Shown piece after piece: positions 1 to 6,545 of a stretch of DNA of 8,628 bases. The notes under the pieces are model-generated. The model was not told the origin of the DNA. It made no database searches and was given only the letters and a program-made list of their open reading frames with translations. The translations under genes and the position numbers were made by a program. Each line of letters opens with the position of its first letter. Position 1 is the first letter of the stretch. The stretch covers positions 1 through 8,628 of the forward strand of contig JAFSNU010000229.1 of NCBI GenBank assembly GCA_017447325.1, read 5' to 3'. Origin of the DNA: Synergistaceae bacterium (GTDB taxonomy: Bacteria; Synergistota; Synergistia; Synergistales; Aminobacteriaceae).

Positions 1-1
1 A

Positions 2-2380
2 GAGAAAAATATAGCGAGCGATATATTAAACAGAAGATTTTTATTTAACTCGCCGTGTTTATTCAGCTCGGCGGCCGGCTTGACTGTCCTGCCGGAGTTC
101 GCTGAGATTATATATAAAAATCCTGACGAGATGACTTTTGCCGAATATAAAAAATTATATGAAGCTAAGACAAAAAATCAGCAGTTGTTTGCTTGCTTTG
201 TCATCAGCGTGCCGGACAGCATTGAAGGCATATTTGAAGCAGTAAAGGACGCGGGAATAATAAGCAAATTTGGAGGCGGCGTCGGCGGAAATTTTGGACA
301 CTTGAGAGAGCAGGGCGCAATGATCGGCGGCGGCACGGGCGGCAAAGCTTCGGGCCCGGTGAGCTTCATGGAGACTTGGAACACCATGGGCGCGGTCGTA
401 GTTCAGGGCGGCAAGAGACGCGCGGCGTTAATGGGAATGCTGTTCGACGATCACCCTGATATAGAGCAGTTTATCGACAGCAAGACCGAAGACGGAAGGC
501 TGCCGTACTTTAATATCTCTGTTGCAATTTCTAATAAATTAATGGACTCGGCGAAGACCGACGGCGCGTTTGAATTGAAGTCACGGACTGACGGCAAAGT
601 CGTTAAGACTTTACGCGCGAAAAATTTATTAAATCATATTTGTGAGAGCGCATGGAAGCGCGGCGACCCGGGCGTGTTCTTTATCGACAGAGCACAGCAG
701 GATAATTTGTTGAAATTAAATGATGACTGGAAGATCGAGTCGACTAATCCGTGCGGCGAGCAGCCCTTGCCTAATTACACGAGCTGCAATCTGGGCTCTA
801 TAAATGTTGAAGCGTTTGTTAAAGATAATAAATTTGACTGGGAGAGCTTTGAAGCTCAGGTTTATAGATCGATTTTTTATTTAGATTTAGTTATTGACGC
901 GTGCAGTTATCCGTTAGAGAAAATCGGCGAGCGAACTAAATTAATCCGGCCTGTTGGACTTGGCATAATGGGACTTGCGGACGCGGCGATCTTGCAAAAT
1001 ATAATTTACGGTTCGCAGGAGTTCAAAGATTTTTGCGGTGAGTTAGGCGGAGCGATGGCAGCGCATGCTTTAGGCGCGACGGTAAAAATAGTCAGCGACG
1101 CCGGTAAATCTCCGTTCCCCGAGAGCGGATTAATTAATAAATTATTTAAAAAATTTGCGGACGAGCAGGCTTTAAAGGATTTAGATTTAACTCAGGCCGG
1201 CTTGGCATTGCAGAGCATGGCCGAGCTTAATCAGGACGCGCAGGCCGTGAATTATATTTTTACTGACAAATATTTTGACGAGCTCACGCCTGAGGGCTTT
1301 AAAGATTTATTAAATAACATGCGCTCAAGCGACACTATACCTAATACTTTAATTAACACGCTTGAAGTTATATTAAATAAAAATTTTGAAGATGCTAAAT
1401 TTATTTTGCAGGCTTTAAGCTTGGGCGAGCTTCGCAACAGCCGCAGGCTTTCGATCGCTCCGACGGGTTCTATATCAATGATAATGGACGCGAGTTCGGG
1501 CATCGAGCCAAATTTTGCCTGGAGCTGGTCGCGTAAGATTGCTAAAGTTGACGGCAGAGGAACAGAAGAGCGGGACTTCTGGCATAAATTACTTTCACCC
1601 GAGCAGCGCATCGAGTATAAAGTTTCTAACGGTAAATTATCAAATCCTGCTTACGTGACGGCCTATGACATTTCAACGCAGCAGCATGTTGACGTGACGG
1701 GAATTTTTGCAAAGTTTATCGACAGCGGCATTAGCAAAACTGTAAATCTTCCGTTCACAGCGACTATAGACGACGTGCGCAAAGTTTATGAAAAATGCTA
1801 TGAATTAGGCTGCAAGGGCATTACTATTTATCGCGACGGCTCGCGGTCAGAGCAGCCTATCGAGGCAAAGAAGCCCGAGGACGAGGCCAAGCTTAATAAA
1901 AATCATGGCATGGTCAAGGCACGCCCGGGGCTTGTGGTCTTCGGCAAGACGATTAAAGAGAGCTCGCCCTGGGGCAGCATTTATTTGACTCTGAACTTTG
2001 ACGGTTCAGACCCGTTTGAAATTTTTATCAACGTCGGCAAGAGCGGCTCGGAGTTAAAGGCAATGGCGGAAGCATTAAGCCGTGTTATCTCGATTGGCCT
2101 GCGCTCCGGCTGTAGAATAGAAGACTTTATAGACACGTTAAAGGGACTTTCCGGCAAAGAGTACTGGATGTTCAGCTTCGACGAAGAGCATGTTGCGCGG
2201 TCGATACCTGATGCGATAGCTATATTGCTTGAGAAATTAATCGAGCGTCAGCAGAGCGAGACTAATTTAATGAGCAGGACGTCCAAGGGCGACGTGATCT
2301 GCCCGGAGTGCGGCGCACCTATGGAGATGCTGTCCGGCTGCGCTTACTGCTTCAGCTGCGGCTACAGCCCATGCAAATAA
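2..2380 (+). CDS. nrdJ: Adenosylcobalamin-dependent (class II) ribonucleotide reductase, 5' end outside window
   Basis: This enzyme reduces ribonucleotides to deoxyribonucleotides in the cytoplasm, using coenzyme B12 to make a thiyl radical. The frame is open from base 2, and the residues before the TTG at 80 already belong to the family (FLFNSP at window residues 13-18), so that TTG is not the start. Counting the base-2 codon as residue 1, the expected cysteines are present: C65 (CFVISVPDS), C251 in NPCGE with E253, and C262 (SCNLGSIN). The 11-residue gap between C251 and C262 matches Thermotoga NrdJ as I recall it. APTGSIS is at about 486-492, followed by SGISKTVNLP and ITIYRDGS. A TSCPD-type domain spans about 660-750. 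The C-terminus is a cysteine-rich tail (C767, C770, C780, C783, C786, C791) that probably relays electrons. About 170 residues separate LGIMG from APTGSIS, longer than in Thermotoga. 792 residues are visible; the N-terminal part is missing. Confidence 0.96.
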   Translation, partial: EKNIASDILNRRFLFNSPCLFSSAAGLTVLPEFAEIIYKNPDEMTFAEYKKLYEAKTKNQQLFACFVISVPDSIEGIFEAVKDAGIISKFGGGVGGNFGHLREQGAMIGGGTGGKASGPVSFMETWNTMGAVVVQGGKRRAALMGMLFDDHPDIEQFIDSKTEDGRLPYFNISVAISNKLMDSAKTDGAFELKSRTDGKVVKTLRAKNLLNHICESAWKRGDPGVFFIDRAQQDNLLKLNDDWKIESTNPCGEQPLPNYTSCNLGSINVEAFVKDNKFDWESFEAQVYRSIFYLDLVIDACSYPLEKIGERTKLIRPVGLGIMGLADAAILQNIIYGSQEFKDFCGELGGAMAAHALGATVKIVSDAGKSPFPESGLINKLFKKFADEQALKDLDLTQAGLALQSMAELNQDAQAVNYIFTDKYFDELTPEGFKDLLNNMRSSDTIPNTLINTLEVILNKNFEDAKFILQALSLGELRNSRRLSIAPTGSISMIMDASSGIEPNFAWSWSRKIAKVDGRGTEERDFWHKLLSPEQRIEYKVSNGKLSNPAYVTAYDISTQQHVDVTGIFAKFIDSGISKTVNLPFTATIDDVRKVYEKCYELGCKGITIYRDGSRSEQPIEAKKPEDEAKLNKNHGMVKARPGLVVFGKTIKESSPWGSIYLTLNFDGSDPFEIFINVGKSGSELKAMAEALSRVISIGLRSGCRIEDFIDTLKGLSGKEYWMFSFDEEHVARSIPDAIAILLEKLIERQQSETNLMSRTSKGDVICPECGAPMEMLSGCAYCFSCGYSPCK

Positions 2381-2404
2381 GTTTTGAAATTAAAAAATTA
2401 AAAT

Positions 2405-2440
2405 AAAAAACGCTCTCGAGAAATTTCGGGAGCGTTTTTT
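2405..2440. terminator. Bidirectional intrinsic terminator between convergent genes
   Basis: A-run, GC-rich stem, short loop and T-run: the arms at 2405-2419 and 2426-2440 pair with one G-T wobble. The left arm starts with six A and the right arm ends with six T, so either strand gives a stem followed by a U-tract. It lies 25 bases after the nrdJ stop and 70 bases after the stop of the minus-strand small gene, so it can end both transcripts. Confidence 0.9.
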
Positions 2441-2510
2441 ATTCAGCACTGCGGCCTTGAAATTTTATTTCAATCTTGCTCGAGTTTTACCATAAAATTA
2501 AAAAAATTTA

Positions 2511-2657
2511 TTATTTATTCTTGTCTTCGAAGTCGCTGCAGCAAAAAAATCCGTTCTTTGGATAAATATATCCGCGTCCGCCGTTATCGCAGTATATTCT
2601 GCCTTCTTCGTCCCTGTTGTACCAGTTGGCGTATATGCAGTCTTTACATTCTGACAT
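2511..2657 (-). CDS. Small cysteine-rich protein, 48 residues, function unknown
   Basis: I do not recognise this family. The product starts MSECKDCIYANWY and has five cysteines (C4, C7, C23, C39, C40), arranged as CxxC, then a single Cys 16 residues on, then a CC pair. Tyr, Trp, Gly and Asp/Asn are common, and the tail is charged (DFEDKNK). The pattern would suit a small zinc- or iron-binding fold, which is inference. There is no signal peptide or membrane segment, so it is probably cytoplasmic. The ATG is supported by AAAGGAAG nine bases upstream, and the stop is TAA. It lies 45 bases after the lipoprotein stop on the same strand, with the shared terminator beyond it, so co-transcription is likely. 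A 249-base overlapping open frame (2498-2746) lacks such a start and is less convincing. Confidence 0.75.
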   Translation of the reverse strand: MSECKDCIYANWYNRDEEGRIYCDNGGRGYIYPKNGFFCCSDFEDKNK

Positions 2658-2666
2658 AATTTTTCA

Positions 2667-2674
2667 CTTCCTTT
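2667..2674 (-). promoter_or_regulatory. Ribosome binding site of the small cysteine-rich gene
   Basis: On the minus strand this reads AAAGGAAG, with nine bases to the ATG at 2657. It decides the start and is one of the main reasons to accept such a short gene. Confidence 0.75.
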
Positions 2675-2702
2675 CATAAACTTCAAAGGCCGCCGTGTAA
2701 AT

Positions 2703-5700
2703 TTACCAGCCCTTAGGCCACTCGCCGAGTGTCTGGAAGCCGTCAAGAATATTTATATTTTGAAGTTCGTTGTACATAGTTTTGATGTCCTCGAAAGTCT
2801 TTTCGGCATCCGCTTCAGGATTTTCCCACGGCCAATGAAACCATGACTTATACTTTGTAATGCTGTCATTGAGATTTTTAATTTTCTCGCGCGATTTTTT
2901 AAGCTTTTCGGCTGCTGAAATAAATTTCTCGCCGCGCGGAAGAGTTTTTATAAAATCTTTAAACTTGCTGTTGCCGAACCAACCGCTTATTTTTAATCTG
3001 TCTTTCGCGTCGCTTTTAAGTTCGTCAAGCAGCTCGTTGACGGCGTCTCTTTCTCCGCACAAAGCTCTTATAATTTTTTCTGTTATTTTTAAAACTTTTT
3101 CGATAGTACTCTTTTTAACTTTTATGCCCATAAGATCAAAGCCGTCTTTAACGTACGAGACCATAAAATCATTCCATAAGTCTTTGTTTAACTCAGCAAG
3201 TTTAGCGCAGTATTCGGCTATAGACTCTTTAATCTCATCAAGCGGCTTTGTAAACACAAGCTGAACATTCGCGCCGCCGCTTACGTAAGCCCAGTTTGCA
3301 CCTTGATCGTATAAATTTGCAAGAGTTATATCAAGCTCATATTCAACGTCATTTACAACGACTTTTTTATGAACGTTTTTAATCGCATTAGCCAAGTGCC
3401 CCGCAATTTGTTTAACAAGCTCATCGTGATTTGTTTTATATTTTTCGATTTTCGCGCCGTCGTTGTCAAATGCCTCGACAATCGCGAGAGCAAAAGCCTC
3501 GTAAACGTCATCAGGTACAGTTCCGCCGCCGAATTTTACTATATTTTTCTTGACGTCATTTAGCTTTTGCCTTAGTTCATACTCTTGATTAATATTTCTA
3601 TCTTGCTTGTTAATATCATCACAAAGCTCATCAAGCAAACTCTTTTCAAGAACTGCGAACGCCGCCTGAATTTTCTCGAGAAAATCCCAGTCTAGTTTGA
3701 GCTTATCAGGCTCTATCTCAGGTGCTTTAAAATTAAATTCTTTAGTCAACGGCGAAGCGATATTGTCAGCCGTGATTTGCACGCTGAATTTATCGTTAAT
3801 ATCCGGTTCTTTATTATACGAGACATGCGCGCTTATAGTGTAAATATTTTGCTCGTTATTATTTTTATTCTTGTCTGAAGACTTATTAATTTTTAATTCT
3901 TCAAGTTTATAATTATCGTTTGGAAGATTAACGCCGGCATTTAAATTTTCTGCACTGGGATAAATATGCTCGCCGTTTTGATCTTTTTTATATTTAATTT
4001 CTTTGACTGTCATGACAAGCCACGCCGAGTTGCCTAAATTAAAATTTCTTTTAAGCGAATTAGATATAGATATATTAGCTTTAGTCTCGATATAAGTTAT
4101 TAAATTAGGATCAGATATTTTCCTGAAATTTCCAGTGTCAGGATCATAAACGCCTATCTCCATGTCATCATTTATGCTGTCGCCGTCCGTGTCAGCATTA
4201 TTAGGATTAAGCTTGTAAATATAACCAAACTGATCTCTAACGCCGTCTGTTTCGGCTTTATCTGAAATACCGTCGCCGTCAGCATCTTTGTCTGAGCCGA
4301 ATTTATTATCAGCAAGTTCCTCAAACTGCGTGCTTATTTGGCTTGCGTCGCTTGCATAAAAATAACTTCCGCCGGTGCTGTCGGCTATACGCTCCATTGT
4401 GGACGTGCTTACGTCGCTGCCTACTCCGACTGCGAGCACTGTCTGGCCGTTATCTTTTACTTGCTCAAGCAACGAACTTGACACTGTATCTTGTCCGTCT
4501 GACAGCAAGATTATAAAAGATTTATAACTTGCGTCGTCTATTTTATATTCTAAAGCTTTTCGCAGAGCGGCAGATATATTAGTTCCGCCGTTTGCTATAA
4601 GCCCAGACAACGCGGCTTTAATTTCATCTCTATTATTATCGTCAAGTTTTGTAAGTCCTAATACTTCAGCCGCTGAATATTCAAATTTAATTATAGATAT
4701 ACAATCGCCTTTGAAAAGAGCGTCAATTAAATTCTGAGCCGAGGCTATAGTATTAGTCATCTTGCTTCCGTACATGCTGCCGGAGCAGTCTATCAAAAGC
4801 GAGATATTATAGTGCATGTCGCTTGTCCTTACGACAGGAGTAGGCAGATTTTTATTCCAGAGCGTGTTCCATTCTGATATAGATACTACGCCATATTTGC
4901 TGAAATGATCTGTCTTTACTGAGACAGTATTATTTGACATATCGACTAAACTAGAATCTAATAATTTCACTATATCGTCTGACTCATCATACCATACTAT
5001 GCCTAAATTTTTAAGATTAAACTCACTGCCGTAAAGGCCGTATAATCTCGTTGGTTCGAAATAAAATGTGATAGACGCAGAAGCGACGTCGCCGCCTGTG
5101 CGGGATATTTCAATCGGCTTACCTATTAATCCGGCGGTGTTAAGCATGGGATCAGATTCAAGCTCCTGCACTTCCACAAATCCCCACTCTTCAAGCGAGT
5201 AACTTACTTCAACTTTAGTGAACGGCCCGGATGCGTCAAGCGAAGCAACCGCCTCGCCTTGATATTTTGTATTTTTAATTAAAGCAATTTCTTCCGCTGT
5301 AGCTGCGATAGTCGCTGCCCATTTTGCAGTCAAGACTATATCTTCGCTGATATGATCGTTAAAATTAAAAAGATACTCGTCATCGTCATACCAGCCCATG
5401 AACGTGAAGCCGTCTTTTGATGGATCTTCAGGCTCTATGACAAGATCTCCGGATTTAATATTCTGCTCTTCAACTTCGGTGCCGCCGTCGGAATCAAATT
5501 TAACTATATAACTTGTTTTTTCAGGTTCAGGTTCAGGATTTTCAATAGGCTCGAGTTCAGATTCATCATCAATAGGCGCAGGTTCAGGTTCAGGTGTTAA
5601 ATCTTGAGACGCCGGCTCGTCATAATTTTTTAAACGGTGTCCTCCGCCTCCGCAGCCGCCGCTGCCTATTAACAATATCATAAAAAGCAGCAAAATAAAA

Positions 5701-5732
5701 ATTAAACCAGTGCAAGATTTCTTTGCGCTCAT
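2703..5732 (-). CDS. Large VWA-domain surface lipoprotein with an InlB-type repeat and calcium-binding repeats
   Basis: A 1009-residue exported protein, probably anchored in the membrane by lipid. Residues 4-5 are Lys, followed by a hydrophobic stretch at about 10-23 and SGGC with Cys27. The residue at -3 is Ser, so the lipobox is not canonical. A Pro/Glu-rich linker (about 46-72), encoded by TCAGGT-type repeats, leads to a Listeria-Bacteroides (InlB B / Flg_new) repeat at about 73-139 that ends in LTAKWA. An NTVSVKTDHFSKYGVV segment near 270-285 precedes a von Willebrand A domain with a complete MIDAS: D315-S317-S319, T384 and D412. Two aspartate-rich calcium-type repeats follow (DADGDGISD 483-491, DTDGDSIND 514-522). 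Residues about 540-1009 are lysine-rich, largely helical-looking and unrecognised. VWA domains usually bind proteins, so adhesion or complex assembly is plausible. The ATG at 5732 is preferred because AAGGAGG lies ten bases upstream; an out-of-frame ATG at 5739 is too close to it. Confidence 0.93.
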   Translation of the reverse strand: MSAKKSCTGLIFILLLFMILLIGSGGCGGGGHRLKNYDEPASQDLTPEPEPAPIDDESELEPIENPEPEPEKTSYIVKFDSDGGTEVEEQNIKSGDLVIEPEDPSKDGFTFMGWYDDDEYLFNFNDHISEDIVLTAKWAATIAATAEEIALIKNTKYQGEAVASLDASGPFTKVEVSYSLEEWGFVEVQELESDPMLNTAGLIGKPIEISRTGGDVASASITFYFEPTRLYGLYGSEFNLKNLGIVWYDESDDIVKLLDSSLVDMSNNTVSVKTDHFSKYGVVSISEWNTLWNKNLPTPVVRTSDMHYNISLLIDCSGSMYGSKMTNTIASAQNLIDALFKGDCISIIKFEYSAAEVLGLTKLDDNNRDEIKAALSGLIANGGTNISAALRKALEYKIDDASYKSFIILLSDGQDTVSSSLLEQVKDNGQTVLAVGVGSDVSTSTMERIADSTGGSYFYASDASQISTQFEELADNKFGSDKDADGDGISDKAETDGVRDQFGYIYKLNPNNADTDGDSINDDMEIGVYDPDTGNFRKISDPNLITYIETKANISISNSLKRNFNLGNSAWLVMTVKEIKYKKDQNGEHIYPSAENLNAGVNLPNDNYKLEELKINKSSDKNKNNNEQNIYTISAHVSYNKEPDINDKFSVQITADNIASPLTKEFNFKAPEIEPDKLKLDWDFLEKIQAAFAVLEKSLLDELCDDINKQDRNINQEYELRQKLNDVKKNIVKFGGGTVPDDVYEAFALAIVEAFDNDGAKIEKYKTNHDELVKQIAGHLANAIKNVHKKVVVNDVEYELDITLANLYDQGANWAYVSGGANVQLVFTKPLDEIKESIAEYCAKLAELNKDLWNDFMVSYVKDGFDLMGIKVKKSTIEKVLKITEKIIRALCGERDAVNELLDELKSDAKDRLKISGWFGNSKFKDFIKTLPRGEKFISAAEKLKKSREKIKNLNDSITKYKSWFHWPWENPEADAEKTFEDIKTMYNELQNINILDGFQTLGEWPKGW

Positions 5733-5742
5733 AAACCATGCG

Positions 5743-5749
5743 CCTCCTT
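5743..5749 (-). promoter_or_regulatory. Ribosome binding site of the VWA lipoprotein gene
   Basis: AAGGAGG on the minus strand, ten bases before the ATG at 5732. The nearer ATG at 5739 is only three bases away and out of frame, so this site selects 5732. Confidence 0.85.
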
Positions 5750-5780
5750 AAAATTTTTTAAATTTTAAAATTTTACAAAA

Positions 5781-5863
5781 ACACATAGCCATATTCCCTT
5801 GCCTTGTGATATAATAGTCAAAAGGACAAGGGAACGGGAGAGTGCAAGTCTCCTGCCATGTGT
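5781..5863 (-). promoter_or_regulatory. Structured leader RNA (three-way junction) upstream of the lipoprotein gene
   Basis: Three helices meet in 83 bases. P1 pairs 5781-5786 with 5858-5863. A long hairpin pairs 5794-5805 with 5822-5834, giving 12 base pairs with one bulged A. A short hairpin pairs 5837-5841 with 5849-5853 around a seven-base loop. Read on the minus strand, P1 extends to nine pairs through a G-U wobble (5857/5787); the plus strand has an A-C mismatch there. That mildly favours minus-strand RNA, in the leader of the lipoprotein mRNA. On that strand P1 is followed by five U, so it might also act in attenuation. I cannot assign it to a known riboswitch class. The plus strand carries GGGAA followed by GTGCAAGTC, reminiscent of part of the cobalamin riboswitch core, but the rest of that core is absent. 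Confidence 0.5.
5807..5815 (+). promoter_or_regulatory. Extended -10 promoter-like site, rightward
   Basis: TGATATAAT on the plus strand, a perfect extended -10 (TG, one base, TATAAT), with no recognisable -35. It lies in the loop of the long hairpin of the leader element. A transcript from here would start near 5822 with GGACAAGG, which has an exact inverse copy at 5893-5900, giving a possible RNA of about 78 bases with closed ends. Confidence 0.4.
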
Positions 5864-5900
5864 TAATATTTATTCAAGTTTATTATAACAAGCCTTGTCC
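5824..5900. repeat. Inverted repeat GGACAAGG / CCTTGTCC
   Basis: GGACAAGG at 5824-5831 and CCTTGTCC at 5893-5900 are perfect 8-base inverted repeats. The first arm overlaps CAAGGGAA (5827-5834), which also pairs with TTCCCTTG at 5794-5801. The two pairings exclude each other, as in a two-state RNA switch. GCCTTGT also occurs directly at 5801-5807 and 5892-5898, so repeated protein-binding sites are another reading. Confidence 0.5.
5882..5890 (-). promoter_or_regulatory. Extended -10 promoter for the VWA lipoprotein gene
   Basis: On the minus strand this reads TGTTATAAT, a perfect extended -10. No good -35 is seen at 16 to 18 bases. A start near 5875 would give a leader of about 140 bases that contains the whole three-way junction and the Shine-Dalgarno sequence. 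Confidence 0.5.
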
Positions 5901-5936
5901 AAATTTTGATATTTATTTTAAATAAAATTTTTTTAA

Positions 5937-5978
5937 TATAAAAAGCTGGGCGTGATTAAATTACAATCAAGTCCAGCT
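5937..5978 (-). terminator. Intrinsic terminator, leftward
   Basis: A hairpin pairs AGCTGG (5944-5949) with CCAGCT (5973-5978) and TGATT (5953-5957) with AATCA (5965-5969), with a seven-base loop. On the minus strand it is followed by five T. It would end transcripts from the decayed minus-strand gene at 6143-6382 before the lipoprotein promoter. On the plus strand only a weaker T-run follows, after GAA. Confidence 0.6.
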
Positions 5979-6000
5979 GAATTTTTAAATTGTTTATTCA

Positions 6001-6009
6001 TGCTATAAT
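6001..6009 (+). promoter_or_regulatory. Extended -10 promoter-like site, rightward
   Basis: TGCTATAAT is a perfect extended -10 without a clear -35. A start near 6016 would put the paired sequence at 6021-6111 at the very 5' end of the transcript. No intact coding sequence follows on this strand. Confidence 0.4.
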
Positions 6010-6020
6010 TTTAAAAATTA

Positions 6021-6111
6021 CTCGCGGCGAGAGGCACGGGTTAGCGGCTTAAAGACAAGTTAAAGAATAAAAATTTAAAGCAAGTGATATATAAAGGCTT
6101 ATATCCGCGAG
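6021..6111 (+). ncRNA. Candidate structured non-coding RNA of unknown class
   Basis: CTCGCGG at 6021-6027 pairs perfectly with CCGCGAG at 6105-6111, enclosing about 77 bases. Just inside the right arm, ATATAA (6089-6094) and TTATAT (6099-6104) form a hairpin with a four-base loop. These GC-rich arms stand out in very AT-rich DNA, and an extended -10 lies just upstream. I find no tRNA arms, SRP core or known riboswitch core in it. The orientation is inferred only from that promoter, and no terminator follows clearly. Confidence 0.3.
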
Positions 6112-6142
6112 CATTTAATTATATTAATTTCAAAAATTAGAT

Positions 6143-6382
6143 TTAAAATTTATAAATTATATTTAATTTATTATTCTCATATTTCACTATAAAATCTTTC
6201 TGCCACTGAAACACAAACGAGTTATCGCTTTTATATTTCTTGATTAAACCTGCAAGCTCTAAAGTCCTGACGCGCGATAAAGTTTTGAGATTTAAACGCG
6301 GCCGGTCGCAGCGATTTTATACTTCCTGCACCGTAAGAATTTTTAAGCTAAAGACGGGAGCAAACAGCTTCTGTCTTTTATT
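6143..6382 (-). pseudogene. Decayed gene fragment, possible winged-helix DNA-binding protein
   Basis: One minus-strand frame reads RQKLFAPVFSLKILTVQEV, then a TAA stop at 6317-6319, then continues through NLKTLSRVRTLELAGLIKKY to QWQKDFIVKY and ends at a TAA at 6143. The second half has the charge and spacing of a recognition helix followed by the LELAGLIKKY turn typical of winged-helix repressor-like proteins. The upstream side ends at another in-frame stop (6383-6385), and no start codon with a ribosome site is visible. In a neighbouring frame GTATAAAATC could continue as YKIAATGRV, so frameshifts rather than one stop mutation may explain the break. The protein-like character over about 75 codons is my main evidence; the fold is inference. 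Confidence 0.45.
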
Positions 6383-6427
6383 TTATAATATTGGCGTGAG
6401 TTTTCAATAAAGTAATTTATAAAACGT

Positions 6428-6433
6428 AAGGAG
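6428..6433 (+). promoter_or_regulatory. Ribosome binding site of the truncated exonuclease gene
   Basis: AAGGAG followed by eight bases and then ATA AAG TTC. The near-ideal spacing marks 6442 as the true start position of the xth remnant, although the codon there is ATA. Confidence 0.65.
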
Positions 6434-6441
6434 TGCGCGTC

Positions 6442-6471
6442 ATAAAGTTCGTTTCTTGGAACGTAAACGGA
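6442..6471 (+). pseudogene. xth: Exonuclease III (xth), first ten codons only
   Basis: The codons read I-KFVSWNVNG, which is the highly conserved start of exonuclease III (usually MKFVSWNVNGLRA), an AP endonuclease and 3'-5' exonuclease of base-excision repair. Asn7 of this motif belongs to the metal-binding site in the family. A well-placed AAGGAG supports translation from here. Two things are wrong: the first codon is ATA instead of ATG, and after the Gly codon there is TAA (6472-6474) and no exonuclease sequence. The remaining roughly 250 codons are absent from the window. The break coincides with the change from AT-rich to GC-rich DNA, so an insertion, deletion or assembly join at about 6471 removed the rest. 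Confidence 0.7.
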
Positions 6472-6508
6472 TAAAAACTCAGGAGAGGGAAAGCCCACCT
6501 CCTGAGTT
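6471..6508 (-). terminator. Intrinsic terminator of the right-hand minus-strand gene
   Basis: AACTCAGGAG (6476-6485) and CTCCTGAGTT (6499-6508) pair perfectly, and GGG/CCC inside the loop (6487-6489 with 6494-6496) extends the stem. On the minus strand the stem runs straight into TTTTTAT. It lies about 40 bases after the stop of the 6546-8627 gene. Its outer edge coincides with the end of the exonuclease remnant. Confidence 0.85.
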
Positions 6509-6545
6509 CAGTACGTTCGAAGAAAAATCCCCTACGCAGCAAACA

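Noticed and set aside
1252..1611. Minus-strand frame of 119 codons inside nrdJ
   Set aside because: It is a shadow of the conserved nrdJ frame, Ser/Leu-rich, with no motif.
2498..2746. Minus-strand frame of 82 codons overlapping the small gene and the lipoprotein end
   Set aside because: It lacks a supported start and overlaps the end of the lipoprotein gene. The 48-residue frame has the ribosome site and the cysteine pattern.
5944..6111. tRNA or CRISPR repeats in the intergenic region
   Set aside because: No cloverleaf with T and D arms can be drawn, and no direct repeats with regular spacers occur.
6447..6528. Possible inverted repeat around the breakpoint (CGTTCCAAGAAA on the minus strand and CGTTCGAAGAAA on the plus strand)
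   Set aside because: The match is short and imperfect, the copies are not at the edges of a definable element, and no transposase or integrase is visible.
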